DNA from: Helicobacter suis
Lineage (GTDB): Bacteria; Campylobacterota; Campylobacteria; Campylobacterales; Helicobacteraceae
NCBI RefSeq assembly: GCF_902196135.1
Contig: NZ_CABIKE010000002.1
Span: forward strand, 164,296-228,295
Length of the DNA stretch: 64,000 bases
Direction: 5' to 3'
Part shown: piece by piece, positions 46,855 through 56,905 of the stretch
Position numbering within the stretch: the first letter of the stretch is position 1
Layout: every line of letters begins with the position of its first letter
Made by a program: the position numbers and the translations under genes
Notes under the pieces: generated by a model
Databases searched by the model: none
What the model saw: only the letters and a program-made list of their open reading frames with translations
Told to the model about the DNA's origin: nothing

Positions 46855-47726
46855 TTCTTGCCCTTTTTAAATAAAGCATCTAATTTTTGCTCATAAGCAT
46901 AATAATCTAGCATTTCATAAAGCTCCTCTCTTGTTTCCATAAGTTTTAACACTTCTCTTTGATGGCCATGTTTTAATATGCTTGTATACACCTCAAAAGC
47001 TGCTTTGTTCATGGCACGGTTAGCACTAAGCGGATAAAGCACCATAGCAATACCTGCCTTTTTGAGCTCCTCTTGGCTAAAATAAGGTGTTTTTCCAAAC
47101 TCAGTGATGTTAGCCAAAACAGGCACTTTAACACTCTTGCTAAAAGCCTCATAATCTTCTAACTTGCTAACAGCCTCAGCAAATAGCATCTCAGCCCCAG
47201 CTTCAACATAGGCTAGAGATCTATCAATAGCGCGATCAAGCCCTTCTATGCTGTAAGCATCTGTTCTTGCCATGATCACAAAATCAGGATCTAACTTAGC
47301 ATCTATAGCTGCTTTAATGCGATCACACATCTCTTGTATGCTAACAAGCTCTTTATTAGGGCGGTGTCCACACCTTTTTTGAGATACCTGATCTTCTATA
47401 TGCATAGCCGCAACCCCGGCTCTACTTAACTCTTTAACAGTTCTAGCGATATTAAAAGCTCCCCCAAAACCCGTATCTGCATCCACTAGTAAAGGTGTAT
47501 CCACCCTTGAGCTAATGCGCCTAACATCTATGCAAACCTCCTCAAGGCCTATAATGCCAAGATCAGCCAAGCCATAACTAGCGCTTGCCACGCCGCTACC
47601 GGATAAATAAAGAGCCTTATGGCCTATTCTGCTAGCTTGCAGCGCGCTATAAGCATTAATAACCCCTACTATTGCTAGGGGTTTATTTTCTTTCACCAAG
47701 TTTTTAAATTTCTTTCCTGCACTCAT
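46851..47726 (-). CDS. prpB: 2-Methylisocitrate lyase
   Basis: 291 residues, isocitrate-lyase/PEP-mutase superfamily. The metal site is [10 protein letters not shown] (81-90), and the catalytic Cys is in [10 protein letters not shown] (Cys119), the KRCGH form typical of PrpB rather than PEP mutase. It splits 2-methylisocitrate into pyruvate and succinate. It overlaps prpE by 1 bp and prpC by 4 bp. Confidence 0.95.
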   Translation of the reverse strand: MSAGKKFKNLVKENKPLAIVGVINAYSALQASRIGHKALYLSGSGVASASYGLADLGIIGLEEVCIDVRRISSRVDTPLLVDADTGFGGAFNIARTVKELSRAGVAAMHIEDQVSQKRCGHRPNKELVSIQEMCDRIKAAIDAKLDPDFVIMARTDAYSIEGLDRAIDRSLAYVEAGAEMLFAEAVSKLEDYEAFSKSVKVPVLANITEFGKTPYFSQEELKKAGIAMVLYPLSANRAMNKAAFEVYTSILKHGHQREVLKLMETREELYEMLDYYAYEQKLDALFKKGKK

Positions 47727-49633
47727 TATTTTGCCTTTTTCTCTTTTGGATAACCCAGAGCGTTGATAGCTTTTTCACAAAGTCTTAAAACACTTGCATC
47801 TTCTATTGTTGCTGGGATATTAAGGGTAAGGCCATCTGCTATCTCTCTTAGGTTTTTGCGCAGTATCTTACCACTTCTTGTTTTGGGTAAAGCACTCACT
47901 ATAGTAGCTATCTCAAAAGAAGCCACAGCGCCTATTTCTTGGCGCACAAGGGCACAAACCCCCTCAACCACCCCTACATGATCTCTTTCTATGCCCTCTT
48001 TTAGCACAATAAAGCCCATTGGCAATTCACCCTTTAATACATCATTGACACCTATAACAGCACATTCTGCAACATCTGGATGTTTTGCAATGATTTCTTC
48101 CATCTCCCCTGTTGATAATCTATGCCCAGCTACATTGATAATTCCATCCATTCTACCTAGCACATACACATACCCATCCTCATCTATATAGCCGGTATCT
48201 CCTGTTAAATAATATCCCGGGAATCTATCTAAATAGCCTCTGTGATAAGCCTCATCATTTTCCCAAATCCCCATTAAGCAAGCAGGAGGCAAAGGTAGCT
48301 TAAGGCATAAAATGCCTTTTTGACCGGCTTGTAACTCTTGGCCATTTTCATCAAGTACTTTTAGATTAAAGCCGGGCATTGGCTTTGTAGGGCTTCCGGG
48401 CTTAATTTTAATCAACTCAAGCCCAAGAGGATTTGCCGCTATAGCCCAGCCTGTTTCTGTTTGCCACCAATGATCAATAACCGGCTTATTAGTTAGCCTT
48501 GCTATCCACTCAAGCGTAGAGCTATCACATCTCTCACCTGCTACAAAAATAGCTCTTAGGCTATCTAACTTAAACTTCTTTATCCATTTACCTTCTGGAT
48601 CTTCTCTTTTAATAGCTCTAAAGGCTGTTGGGGCTGAGAAAAGCACATTTACTTTATATTCCTCTATGATACGCCAAAAAGATGAAGGATTGGGGGTTCT
48701 TACGGGTTTTCCTTCATAAATAATAGTTGTGCAAGCACTCATGAGCGGCGCATAAACGATATAAGAATGCCCAACAACCCAGCCCACATCAGAGGCTGTA
48801 AAAAACACATCTCCAGCCTTTACATTATAAATATTATCCATAGACCATTTCATCGCTACTGAATGCCCACCATTTGACCGGATAACACCTTTTGGCTGAC
48901 CTGTAGTACCTGAGGTATAAAGGATATAAAGCGGATCTGTGGCTAAAACAGGTACAGGTTCTACACCCCTTGTTTTTTCTTCCTCAACCTCCCAATCTAT
49001 ATCACGCCAAGGAAGCATGTTAGCTCTTGATTGTGGGCGCTGGTAAATTAAACAAGTGGTTGGCTTAGCAGAGCATTTTTTAATGGCCTCATCTAAAACA
49101 GGTTTGTATTCTATGATACTGCTAACTTCTATACCACAGCTAGCACTTATGACTACTCTAGGCTTAGCATCATCTATTCTAACAGCTAGTTCATGTGCTG
49201 CAAAACCACCAAAAACCACGCTATGAACAGCCCCAAGCCTCGCACAAGCTAGCATTGCAATGAGTGCTTCGGGTATCATTGGCATGTAAATAAGCACTCT
49301 ATCCCCCTTTATCACACCCTTGTTTGCCAAGATACCAGCTACCTTAGCAACGCGGTCTCTTAGTTGGAGGTAGGTGTATTTTTTCTTAGTATCGGTTACT
49401 GGAGAATCATAAATCAAGGCTAGCTGATCACCCCTGCCATTATGCACATGCAAATCAAGGGCATTGTAACAAGTGTTCATGCATCCACCAACAAACCACT
49501 TATAATGCCCATCGCTAGCATCAAGCACCCTGTCCCATTCATTATACCAATGTACATTTTTTGCAGCCTCAGCCCAAAAGGCCTCTGGATTTTTGATAGA
49601 CTCTTGATATATTTGATCATAAACTCCACTCAT
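47726..49633 (-). CDS. prpE: Propionate-CoA ligase
   Basis: 635 residues, acyl-CoA synthetase of the PrpE type. The AMP-binding loop is [20 protein letters not shown], the adenylate site [12 protein letters not shown], the hinge [21 protein letters not shown] and the catalytic lysine [14 protein letters not shown]. It activates propionate for the methylcitrate cycle and is first in the operon. AAGGA lies 5 bp before the ATG, and TACAAT about 30 bp upstream on the minus strand may be the -10. A remnant of an acetyltransferase gene lies 64 bp upstream. Confidence 0.94.
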   Translation of the reverse strand: MSGVYDQIYQESIKNPEAFWAEAAKNVHWYNEWDRVLDASDGHYKWFVGGCMNTCYNALDLHVHNGRGDQLALIYDSPVTDTKKKYTYLQLRDRVAKVAGILANKGVIKGDRVLIYMPMIPEALIAMLACARLGAVHSVVFGGFAAHELAVRIDDAKPRVVISASCGIEVSSIIEYKPVLDEAIKKCSAKPTTCLIYQRPQSRANMLPWRDIDWEVEEEKTRGVEPVPVLATDPLYILYTSGTTGQPKGVIRSNGGHSVAMKWSMDNIYNVKAGDVFFTASDVGWVVGHSYIVYAPLMSACTTIIYEGKPVRTPNPSSFWRIIEEYKVNVLFSAPTAFRAIKREDPEGKWIKKFKLDSLRAIFVAGERCDSSTLEWIARLTNKPVIDHWWQTETGWAIAANPLGLELIKIKPGSPTKPMPGFNLKVLDENGQELQAGQKGILCLKLPLPPACLMGIWENDEAYHRGYLDRFPGYYLTGDTGYIDEDGYVYVLGRMDGIINVAGHRLSTGEMEEIIAKHPDVAECAVIGVNDVLKGELPMGFIVLKEGIERDHVGVVEGVCALVRQEIGAVASFEIATIVSALPKTRSGKILRKNLREIADGLTLNIPATIEDASVLRLCEKAINALGYPKEKKAK

Positions 49634-49696
49634 ATGCGTCCTTTTTTATGAAATTAGCTATATTGTAGAATACACTATCTGGATACTTTTAACGCT

Positions 49697-49741
49697 ATTA
49701 TAGGCGCTAATCCGGCTAAAATGATTAGACCCTTAGAATAG
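49697..49741 (+). pseudogene. 3'-end remnant of an acetyltransferase copy
   Basis: Fifteen codons read IIGANPAKMIRPLE-stop, against [15 protein letters not shown] in copy 1. The following DNA is promoter cassette 2, exactly as after copies 1 and 3. No 5' part remains; the upstream side is the prpE promoter region. This marks one border of the segment that now splits the array. Confidence 0.8.
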
Positions 49742-49749
49742 CGGTAGTG

Positions 49750-49778
49750 TTGACAAATATCTCAAATTAACTTAGAAT
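49750..49778 (+). promoter_or_regulatory. Promoter cassette 2
   Basis: TTGACA, the same 17 bp spacer as cassette 1, TAGAAT, then ggcaggctttttattttt. It precedes acetyltransferase copy 3 by about 40 bp. Confidence 0.8.
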
Positions 49779-49817
49779 GGCAGGCTTTTTATTTTTTTAT
49801 AAGAAAGGAAAATAAAG

Positions 49818-50387
49818 GTGTCTGATTCAGATATTTTTGCTAGAGAGTTAGCCGGTGAGCCGACAGATATGGCCGATCCTGAATTTCCCAAAATTCTTAA
49901 GGTGCTCAAGAACACCCAAAGACTTGTCCACAGGCTTAACACGGAATTTTTAAGCGATAAGCAAATAGAAGAGTTGATGAGCGAGATAACAGGTAAACCC
50001 TTTGATGCGAGTAATTGGATTATGCTCCCCTTTTATACAGATTTTGGGCGCAATATTAGCTTTGGGAAAAGTTGTTTTATTGGTCCGTGTTGTATTTTTA
50101 TGGATAGGGGAGGGATCAGTATAGCAAACGGAGTTTGGATTGCCCCTAGTGTGCGTTTAATCACCACTAGATTTGGTTCTAACCCTTATAAGCGGTACAT
50201 GCTCTATTCTAAAAAGATTGTGATTAAAGAACGCGTCTGGATTGGTACTAATACAGTTGTGTGCTTGGGTGTTACTATCGGAGAAAATTCCATTGTAGAA
50301 GTGGGATCGGTGGTAACTGAAGATGTCCCGCCTAATGTAATCGTGGGAGGTAATCCGGCTAAAATTATTAAACCCTTAGAATTTTAA
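49818..50387 (+). CDS. Maa-like acetyltransferase, copy 3, catalytic His lost
   Basis: 189 residues, GTG start, same length and alignment as copy 1 without gaps. The active-site segment [11 protein letters not shown] is here [11 protein letters not shown], so the expected catalytic His119 is Phe. Other conserved hexapeptide residues also differ ([22 protein letters not shown]). The fold and trimer should remain but normal acetyl transfer is unlikely; it may be decaying or have another role. It is driven by cassette 2 and followed by cassette 3. Confidence 0.88.
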   Translation: MSDSDIFARELAGEPTDMADPEFPKILKVLKNTQRLVHRLNTEFLSDKQIEELMSEITGKPFDASNWIMLPFYTDFGRNISFGKSCFIGPCCIFMDRGGISIANGVWIAPSVRLITTRFGSNPYKRYMLYSKKIVIKERVWIGTNTVVCLGVTIGENSIVEVGSVVTEDVPPNVIVGGNPAKIIKPLEF

Positions 50388-50396
50388 GCGGGTGTG

Positions 50397-50425
50397 TTGA
50401 CAAATATCTCAAATTAACTTAGAAT
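50397..50425 (+). promoter_or_regulatory. Promoter cassette 3
   Basis: TTGACA, the same 17 bp spacer, TAGAAT, then ggcgggctttttatttttta, beginning 9 bp after acetyltransferase copy 3. It drives the aldo/keto reductase, whose ATG is 32 bp downstream of the -10. Confidence 0.8.
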
Positions 50426-50457
50426 GGCGGGCTTTTTATTTTTTATAAAGGATTAAA

Positions 50458-51447
<990 letters not shown>

Positions 51448-51492
51448 TAAGATCGAAGCTTTATTGTGTTGTTGCCCTAGATTAAATAAAAC

Positions 51493-51525
51493 GCCCAAGT
51501 GCTAAAAACATTTGGGCTTGTTTGG
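51493..51525 (+). terminator. Probable terminator after the aldo/keto reductase
   Basis: GCCCAAGTG and CATTTGGGC (51493-51501, 51509-51517) form a 9 bp stem with one G-U pair and a 7 nt A-rich loop, followed by a T-rich stretch TTGTTTGGTT. It is 45 bp after the stop. Confidence 0.5.
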
Positions 51526-51976
51526 TTGGCTTAAGGGGATTTGGTTATTCTAGGCGGAGGTTTTATAGAGTTTGGGCTTTAGTTTTCTTGCAGATCGGAT
51601 ACATCTTTACAAGGTGTGGCTTTGTGAGTGGATTTAGAGACTTTATAGAAGGTCTTTAATGTGCCTTTAACTCGGGTTTAACCGGGGTTCAATAGTGGTT
51701 AATTGAGTTAAATACGATTAAAAAAGCTAATACGGAGGATTTTCTCGCATTAGTTTGGGTGTTGGTAAAACAGAAATTATGGCTCAGCTAAATATCGCCG
51801 TCTATAAAAATAATCTTAACTTGATTGCTGGAGTTTTTGCGGTGCACAATCACACCCGTTAAGCTTGACCCCCTCCCAAACGCGCCTACCTACAAAAGTA
51901 ATTTTTTAAGGGGCGTTAATTCCAACCGAGATGCCGCGCATGTATTGCGTGTTTTATTAGTTAAGATTTTTGCTAC
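51526..51976. other. Non-coding region with a possible gene fragment
   Basis: About 450 bp with no intact gene. One plus-strand frame, 51731-51862, reads like decayed protein (GFSRISLGVGKTEIMAQLNI, YKNNLNLIAGVFAV) but has no start and ends in TAA. GVGKTE could suggest a P-loop, and the NNLNL..G pattern could equally be from a beta-helical autotransporter; neither is secure. Confidence 0.35.
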
Positions 51977-52846
51977 TCAAGAAGGCCTTAAAAATAAGGA
52001 TAGATAGTGCTTGGCAAATAACTTAATCTTAAGAATGCAGTTACAAGTACGCAGAAGGTATAACAACCATTTTAATTTACCCTTGAAATAATCCGTACTA
52101 GTGGGGGGGCTTTCTGAATCTAATGGGTTAATAAGCAAGACAGCAGACTTAAGGGTAAAGGTGAGTGCGTGGTGGTTGTAATAAGAATCTATATAGGTGT
52201 CTACTTTTAATGCCCAAAGAGGAGGGCAGGCTTTTAAAAGCTTATGCGCTCCATTAGGGTTTAACATATAGCCATGTGTTCCTAGTCCTTGCGGGCTAAA
52301 AAGGTGATCAAAGTTGTAGTTGATAGAGGTTTTTGCACAATACCCCTTAGAGTGGATAAGGAGGCGTATTATCTGGGCTTTATCAGCATGCAAGGCTTCT
52401 AAACTCAAATGGCATTTTCCAAAAAAATCATTTGTGGGCAATACATCATCTTCTAAAATAATCATAGGGCGTTTGAGCCGCACACATTCTTGCCACAGCA
52501 AATAATGGCTTGCAAAACGACCCAGTTGTTTAAAACTTAAAAAATCCAAAGGCGTTTTAAGCGCTAAAGAGGCTAATTGCAAACACTCTTTAAAGCTAGG
52601 CAAATGGGGGCTAAAATCGTTTAAAACCGGGTGGGTGTGTTCAAAGGTGATTCCTCGTTGTAAAAAATCTTGGTGTCCATGGATAGCCTTAAAAATGGCA
52701 ATAGAAAAAATATCTCTTTGATCAAAACGCTTTAAAAGGTAGTTTAAATGCCAAAGTAAAGGAGTGATGTCTCTTTCTTGGGGGGTTTTAAGAAGATGGA
52801 TAATACAAATAGGAATGGGTAAAGATTCAGGGGATAAATTACTCAA
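51977..52846 (-). CDS. GT25-family LPS glycosyltransferase, second copy
   Basis: 289 residues, divergent paralogue of the gene at 27617. It shares the layout: PIPICIIHLLKTPQERDI, LSFKQLGRFASHYLLWQECVRL, the metal-site PMIILEDDVLP and GLGTHGYMLNPNGAHKLL. It probably adds a hexose to LPS. It begins within the last codons of glmS (8 bp overlap), so it is likely co-expressed with it. Confidence 0.87.
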   Translation of the reverse strand: MSNLSPESLPIPICIIHLLKTPQERDITPLLWHLNYLLKRFDQRDIFSIAIFKAIHGHQDFLQRGITFEHTHPVLNDFSPHLPSFKECLQLASLALKTPLDFLSFKQLGRFASHYLLWQECVRLKRPMIILEDDVLPTNDFFGKCHLSLEALHADKAQIIRLLIHSKGYCAKTSINYNFDHLFSPQGLGTHGYMLNPNGAHKLLKACPPLWALKVDTYIDSYYNHHALTFTLKSAVLLINPLDSESPPTSTDYFKGKLKWLLYLLRTCNCILKIKLFAKHYLSLFLRPS

Positions 52847-54647
52847 CAGTTACACTTTTAGCTAAATTACGGGGCTTATCTACATTTAAGCCTTTTAATT
52901 GTGCCATTTCAAGGGCAAAGAGTTGCAAAACAACCAGCATGCTAAAAAATTCGGGCATGTAGTGGGGGTAGTGGGGGGTATTGATCTGAAAATGGGCATT
53001 GGCAATATTTTCAGGGCTTAGGGCAAAAATACGCGCATCACGGGCTTGTAATTCCTCAACACTACTACAATTTTTAGCAAAAAGCAAATGAGCGGGTAAA
53101 AGGGCGGTGCATAATAAATTGCAATCAGCTAGGGCAATGGGGCCATGTTTCATCTCTGCACTGGCATAACCTTGCGCATACACATAGGCAATTTCTTTTA
53201 ACTTAAGTGCTCCTTCTAAAGCCAAAGGATAAAACACACCCCGCCCCATGAAAAAATAACCCTGTGGGTTTTGATCTAAAATGTGTTTGCTAATTTCTTT
53301 AATTTTTTCATGTAATTTGAGTGTATCAGTAATGGCTTGCATGCTAGTTTTTAAAGCCTGCATTTGATCGTGTTGTACTTTAGTATCTAGTTTATTTTGT
53401 TTGGCTAGCACAAGTGCTAAAAGCCATAGAAGTAAAACTTGACTAGAAAAAGCTTTAGTAGAGGCCACACTTTTTTCTAATCCCGCGCGGGTTAAAAGGG
53501 TGGTATCTGCTAGCGCGCCCATTGTGGAGTTTTGCGTATTACAAACCCCTAAAGTTTTTAGCCCTAAGTTCTTGGCTAATTTTAACGCCTCTAAAGTATC
53601 TGCACTCTCGCCACTTTGAGAAATAGCGATAAAAAGCTCATCTTGTCTGGTTGCAAAATGCCCATAGCGGTATTCACTGGCTAGCTCTACTTGCACTTTA
53701 ACATGAGCTAGGCTTTCTATGAGATATTTTGCCACTAAAGCGGCGTGATAACTTGATCCACAAGCACTAATTGTTACCGTAGAAATCTGATCTAAAAAAT
53801 CTTTGGGGAGTTCTAAATGCGCATGGGTGGGTGTCCATCTATCTAGTAGAGTTAAAACTTTATCCTGCTCATAAATTTCTTTTTCCATAAAAGTAGCAAA
53901 ACCTTCTTTATTGCTCTCTTGTATATCTTTTGAAATGGGAGTGGTTTTAAAATGCAAAGGCGTGTGATAATCCATGCACCCAAGTGCCCCCTCTTCTAAA
54001 CGCACCATTTGCTTAGCTCTACCAATAAGCCCGCTTTCAGCACTAGCAAAATAAACACTATCTTGAGTCTTAGCAAGAAGCAAAGGCGAGCGGTTTTTAG
54101 CATAGAAAATACAGGTGGGTAATTTGGCATGGATAAGCAAAATCGCATACGCCCCCTCTAATTTAGCAATGGTGTTTTTAAAAGCCTGCAAGGCTAAATC
54201 TTGAGAAATACTATTAGAGTTAGATAAATTTGCTAATTCTTCTTCAAAGACATGGACAATTACTTCGCTATCTGTTTGGCTACTAAAAACATGCCCTTTT
54301 GTTTTTAAATCTGCTTTAAGCGCGGCATAATTTTCAATAATTCCATTGTGCACAAGGGCGCTATTTTGATAAACATGGGGGTGGGCGTTGGCTGTAGTGG
54401 GTTTGCCATGTGTAGCCCAACGCGTGTGGGCAATGCCTACTCCAAGTCCGGATGCGTTAAAATTTTGGGTTAATGCTTCTAGAGCTGCGATCTTACCACT
54501 TGTTTTAAAGACTTCTAATTTAAAATCAGCAGCCCCAATTGTTGCTAGCCCTGCGCTATCATACCCCCGATAATCTAATTCTTTTAACCCTTCAAGCAAG
54601 AGAGTTTTTTTATCTGCTATTCCAATATAGCCCATAATCCCGCACAT
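52839..54647 (-). CDS. glmS: Glutamine-fructose-6-phosphate aminotransferase
   Basis: 602 residues. The N-terminal glutaminase nucleophile is Cys2 (MCGIMGYIG), with GIAHTRWATHGKPT; two SIS domains follow (VTISACGSSYHAALVAKYL; FFMGRGVFYPLALEGALKLKE), and the canonical end DKPRNLAKSVTVE is intact. It makes glucosamine-6-P for peptidoglycan and LPS. AAGGA lies 5 bp before the ATG. It is 11 bp downstream of a small conserved gene. Confidence 0.96.
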   Translation of the reverse strand: MCGIMGYIGIADKKTLLLEGLKELDYRGYDSAGLATIGAADFKLEVFKTSGKIAALEALTQNFNASGLGVGIAHTRWATHGKPTTANAHPHVYQNSALVHNGIIENYAALKADLKTKGHVFSSQTDSEVIVHVFEEELANLSNSNSISQDLALQAFKNTIAKLEGAYAILLIHAKLPTCIFYAKNRSPLLLAKTQDSVYFASAESGLIGRAKQMVRLEEGALGCMDYHTPLHFKTTPISKDIQESNKEGFATFMEKEIYEQDKVLTLLDRWTPTHAHLELPKDFLDQISTVTISACGSSYHAALVAKYLIESLAHVKVQVELASEYRYGHFATRQDELFIAISQSGESADTLEALKLAKNLGLKTLGVCNTQNSTMGALADTTLLTRAGLEKSVASTKAFSSQVLLLWLLALVLAKQNKLDTKVQHDQMQALKTSMQAITDTLKLHEKIKEISKHILDQNPQGYFFMGRGVFYPLALEGALKLKEIAYVYAQGYASAEMKHGPIALADCNLLCTALLPAHLLFAKNCSSVEELQARDARIFALSPENIANAHFQINTPHYPHYMPEFFSMLVVLQLFALEMAQLKGLNVDKPRNLAKSVTVE

Positions 54648-54658
54648 AAAAATCCTTT

Positions 54659-54898
54659 CTAAAAAACTAACATCTCTCGCTTGTATTTATTTAAAGCATT
54701 GATATGTTCTTTTAGTTCCTCTACCCGTTCTCCTATTTGCGTATAAAAGGCCATATTTAAAGTTTCTGGAATATCCATACTCCCCCGTTTCATCAAAATA
54801 AAATCACTCAAACTTAAATGCGCTATTTTTAAGAGTAGCTCTATCTCTTCTTTGGTATTTTCAATATCTTTAATGATTAAATCTAATCTTTCAAACAT
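54659..54898 (-). CDS. Small conserved helical protein
   Basis: 79 residues, predicted all-helical, with charged and Leu-rich heptads (DLIIKDIENTKEEIELLLKIAH; GERVEELKEHINALNKYK). No cysteines, no signal, no known motif. It lies between kdsD (19 bp) and glmS (11 bp) on the same strand. I do not recognise a function. Confidence 0.6.
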   Translation of the reverse strand: MFERLDLIIKDIENTKEEIELLLKIAHLSLSDFILMKRGSMDIPETLNMAFYTQIGERVEELKEHINALNKYKREMLVF

Positions 54899-54917
54899 CG
54901 TCTTCTCTTTTAAGCTG

Positions 54918-55877
54918 TTAGTTATTCCCTAGCCCTAAGGCTAATAAAGTATGCAAGTGCAAAACGCCTAAAACTTTCTTTTGATCATCACAAACCACTA
55001 AAAGCGAAATTTTATAAGTCTCTATTAATTCTAAAGCCTCTACAACTAGCATGTCTAAATTACTAATTGTTTTAGGATTAAGAGTTGCAAAGTTTTTAGC
55101 TGGGGCAGTAGAATCAAACTCAGATTGGAGCAAAGCGCGTCTAATATCCCCATCGCTTAAAATCCCGATTAGTCTTTGTTGATTATCAACTAATAAAGCA
55201 TTGCCTAAGCATTTATCATTGGCCTCAACTAAAGCAGCATGTAAACAAGCCTCTTGATCTATTAGGGGCAAGTTTTTAGTTAATAAAATATCTTTAACTC
55301 TTAGACGCAATTTTTTACCTAGTAGCCCTCCCGGGTGTAATTTAGCAAAATCCTCTCTACTAAAATTTTTAACCTCCATTAAGCATGCTGCTAGCACATC
55401 ACCTAATGCTAGGCTTAGAGTAGTTGAAGTGCTAGGAACACCAAAAGAGATAGCCTCTTGAGTGATATTTAAAGGGATTAAATAAGTGGCTAATTTACTC
55501 AAAGAATTATTGCAATCTTTAGTCATAGCAATCAGGGTTTTAGGTTTTAAAGACCCCAAAGCCTCTAAAAGCTCCATGCTCTCGCCTCCATAGCTAATAG
55601 CTAAAATCACATCTTTAGGCCCTACAATACCCATGTCGCCATGTAAACTCTCGGTGGGGTGTAGAAAAATTGCCTTAGTGCCGGTGCTTGTCAAAGTAGC
55701 CGCGATCTTACGCCCAATATGTGCGCTTTTTCCCACCCCCATGATTACTACTAAAGGGGCATGCGCTAGGCGAGTGATAATGGGTTCTAGGGTTGTGTGA
55801 TCTAAACTGACTTTTAAAAGCGCCTCTGCCTCTGCATTTAAAATTTGCTTTGCTAACTTGCCAAAATCAGATTTCAT
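54918..55877 (-). CDS. kdsD: Arabinose-5-phosphate isomerase
   Basis: 319 residues. An SIS domain ([50 protein letters not shown]) is followed by the family linker [18 protein letters not shown] and two CBS domains. It converts ribulose-5-P to arabinose-5-P for Kdo in LPS. H. pylori calls this gene kpsF and has it beside rnj and ksgA, the same neighbourhood as here apart from the inserted msrAB gene. It overlaps msrAB by 4 bp. Confidence 0.94.
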   Translation of the reverse strand: MKSDFGKLAKQILNAEAEALLKVSLDHTTLEPIITRLAHAPLVVIMGVGKSAHIGRKIAATLTSTGTKAIFLHPTESLHGDMGIVGPKDVILAISYGGESMELLEALGSLKPKTLIAMTKDCNNSLSKLATYLIPLNITQEAISFGVPSTSTTLSLALGDVLAACLMEVKNFSREDFAKLHPGGLLGKKLRLRVKDILLTKNLPLIDQEACLHAALVEANDKCLGNALLVDNQQRLIGILSDGDIRRALLQSEFDSTAPAKNFATLNPKTISNLDMLVVEALELIETYKISLLVVCDDQKKVLGVLHLHTLLALGLGNN

Positions 55878-56905
55878 TTTCTTATCTCTTTACGCATGGC
55901 TTTTTTTAGCAGAGGGATTAAAGCGCCATAACCTTCTTTTTCCATGTCCTCTAAAGGAATGAATTTAAGCGCGGCGCTATTAATACAGTAACGCAATCCT
56001 CCCAATTCTTTAGGCCCATCTTCAAAAACATGCCCTAAGTGTGCATGCCCTACACGGCTTTTGACTTCTGTGCGAATCATGTTGTGGCTAGTATCTTTAA
56101 AATAGTTCACCACCTTTTGATCAATGGGTTTACTAAAACTAGGCCACCCACAGCCTGAGTTAAATTTATCAGCGGATAAAAAGAGGGGTTCACCTGTGGT
56201 GATGTCTACATAAATGCCCGGCTTATTCTGATCAAAATAGGCATTATGAAAGGCAGCTTCAGTTTGTCCTTTCTGCGTAACTTGGTATTGTAAATCAGTT
56301 AGTTTTGCCCTGAGCTCTGCATCGCTAAGTTTGTGATAGTCTTTAGCATCAATGATCACCTCATCGGCCTTTTTTAAATCAATATGGCAATACCCTCCCG
56401 GATTTTTCTTAAGATAATCTTGATGGTACTCCTCAGCGACAACAAAATTTTTTAAAGGCTCAAGTTCAATCTGTACTTTTTGTTTGTAATGACTCTGCAA
56501 GCGCGCGAGGGCTTTAGCAATAATGGGTTCATCTTTAGAGTCTACATAGTAAATACCCGTGCGGTATTGGCGACCACGGTCATTGCCCTGTTGGTTTAAA
56601 CTGGTTGGATCAATGACTTTAAAATAATAAAGCAAAAGTTTATCTAGGCTAATTTGGTGTGGATCAAATTCTACTTTCACGGTTTCTGCGTGATCTGTGT
56701 TGTGTAATTCATGGTAGTTTGTTTGATCGCTTTTACCATTGGCATAACCCACTATGGCTTTTTTGACTCCATAAATGCGCTCCATATAAGCCTCTAATCC
56801 CCAAAAACACCCTCCAGCTAAATAAATTGTATGTTCCATGCCTTTCTCCTGAGCACTCCCTTGTAAAATCCCCGCTATTAATAGCCCTAGTATCCAAACT
56901 CTCAT
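55874..56905 (-). CDS. msrAB: Exported MsrA-MsrB methionine sulfoxide reductase fusion
   Basis: 343 residues. A signal peptide ([19 protein letters not shown]) precedes MsrA (catalytic Cys in [12 protein letters not shown], and [16 protein letters not shown]) and then MsrB ([37 protein letters not shown] with the catalytic Cys). It reduces both epimers of methionine sulfoxide in periplasmic or surface proteins. It starts within the end of rnj and ends within the start of kdsD, so it has been placed in the rnj-kdsD operon. Confidence 0.93.
   Translation of the reverse strand: MRVWILGLLIAGILQGSAQEKGMEHTIYLAGGCFWGLEAYMERIYGVKKAIVGYANGKSDQTNYHELHNTDHAETVKVEFDPHQISLDKLLLYYFKVIDPTSLNQQGNDRGRQYRTGIYYVDSKDEPIIAKALARLQSHYKQKVQIELEPLKNFVVAEEYHQDYLKKNPGGYCHIDLKKADEVIIDAKDYHKLSDAELRAKLTDLQYQVTQKGQTEAAFHNAYFDQNKPGIYVDITTGEPLFLSADKFNSGCGWPSFSKPIDQKVVNYFKDTSHNMIRTEVKSRVGHAHLGHVFEDGPKELGGLRYCINSAALKFIPLEDMEKEGYGALIPLLKKAMRKEIRK

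Noticed and set aside
51825..52007. 60-codon frame before the GT25 gene
   Set aside because: No ribosome site and no protein-like composition; it overlaps the GT25 end.
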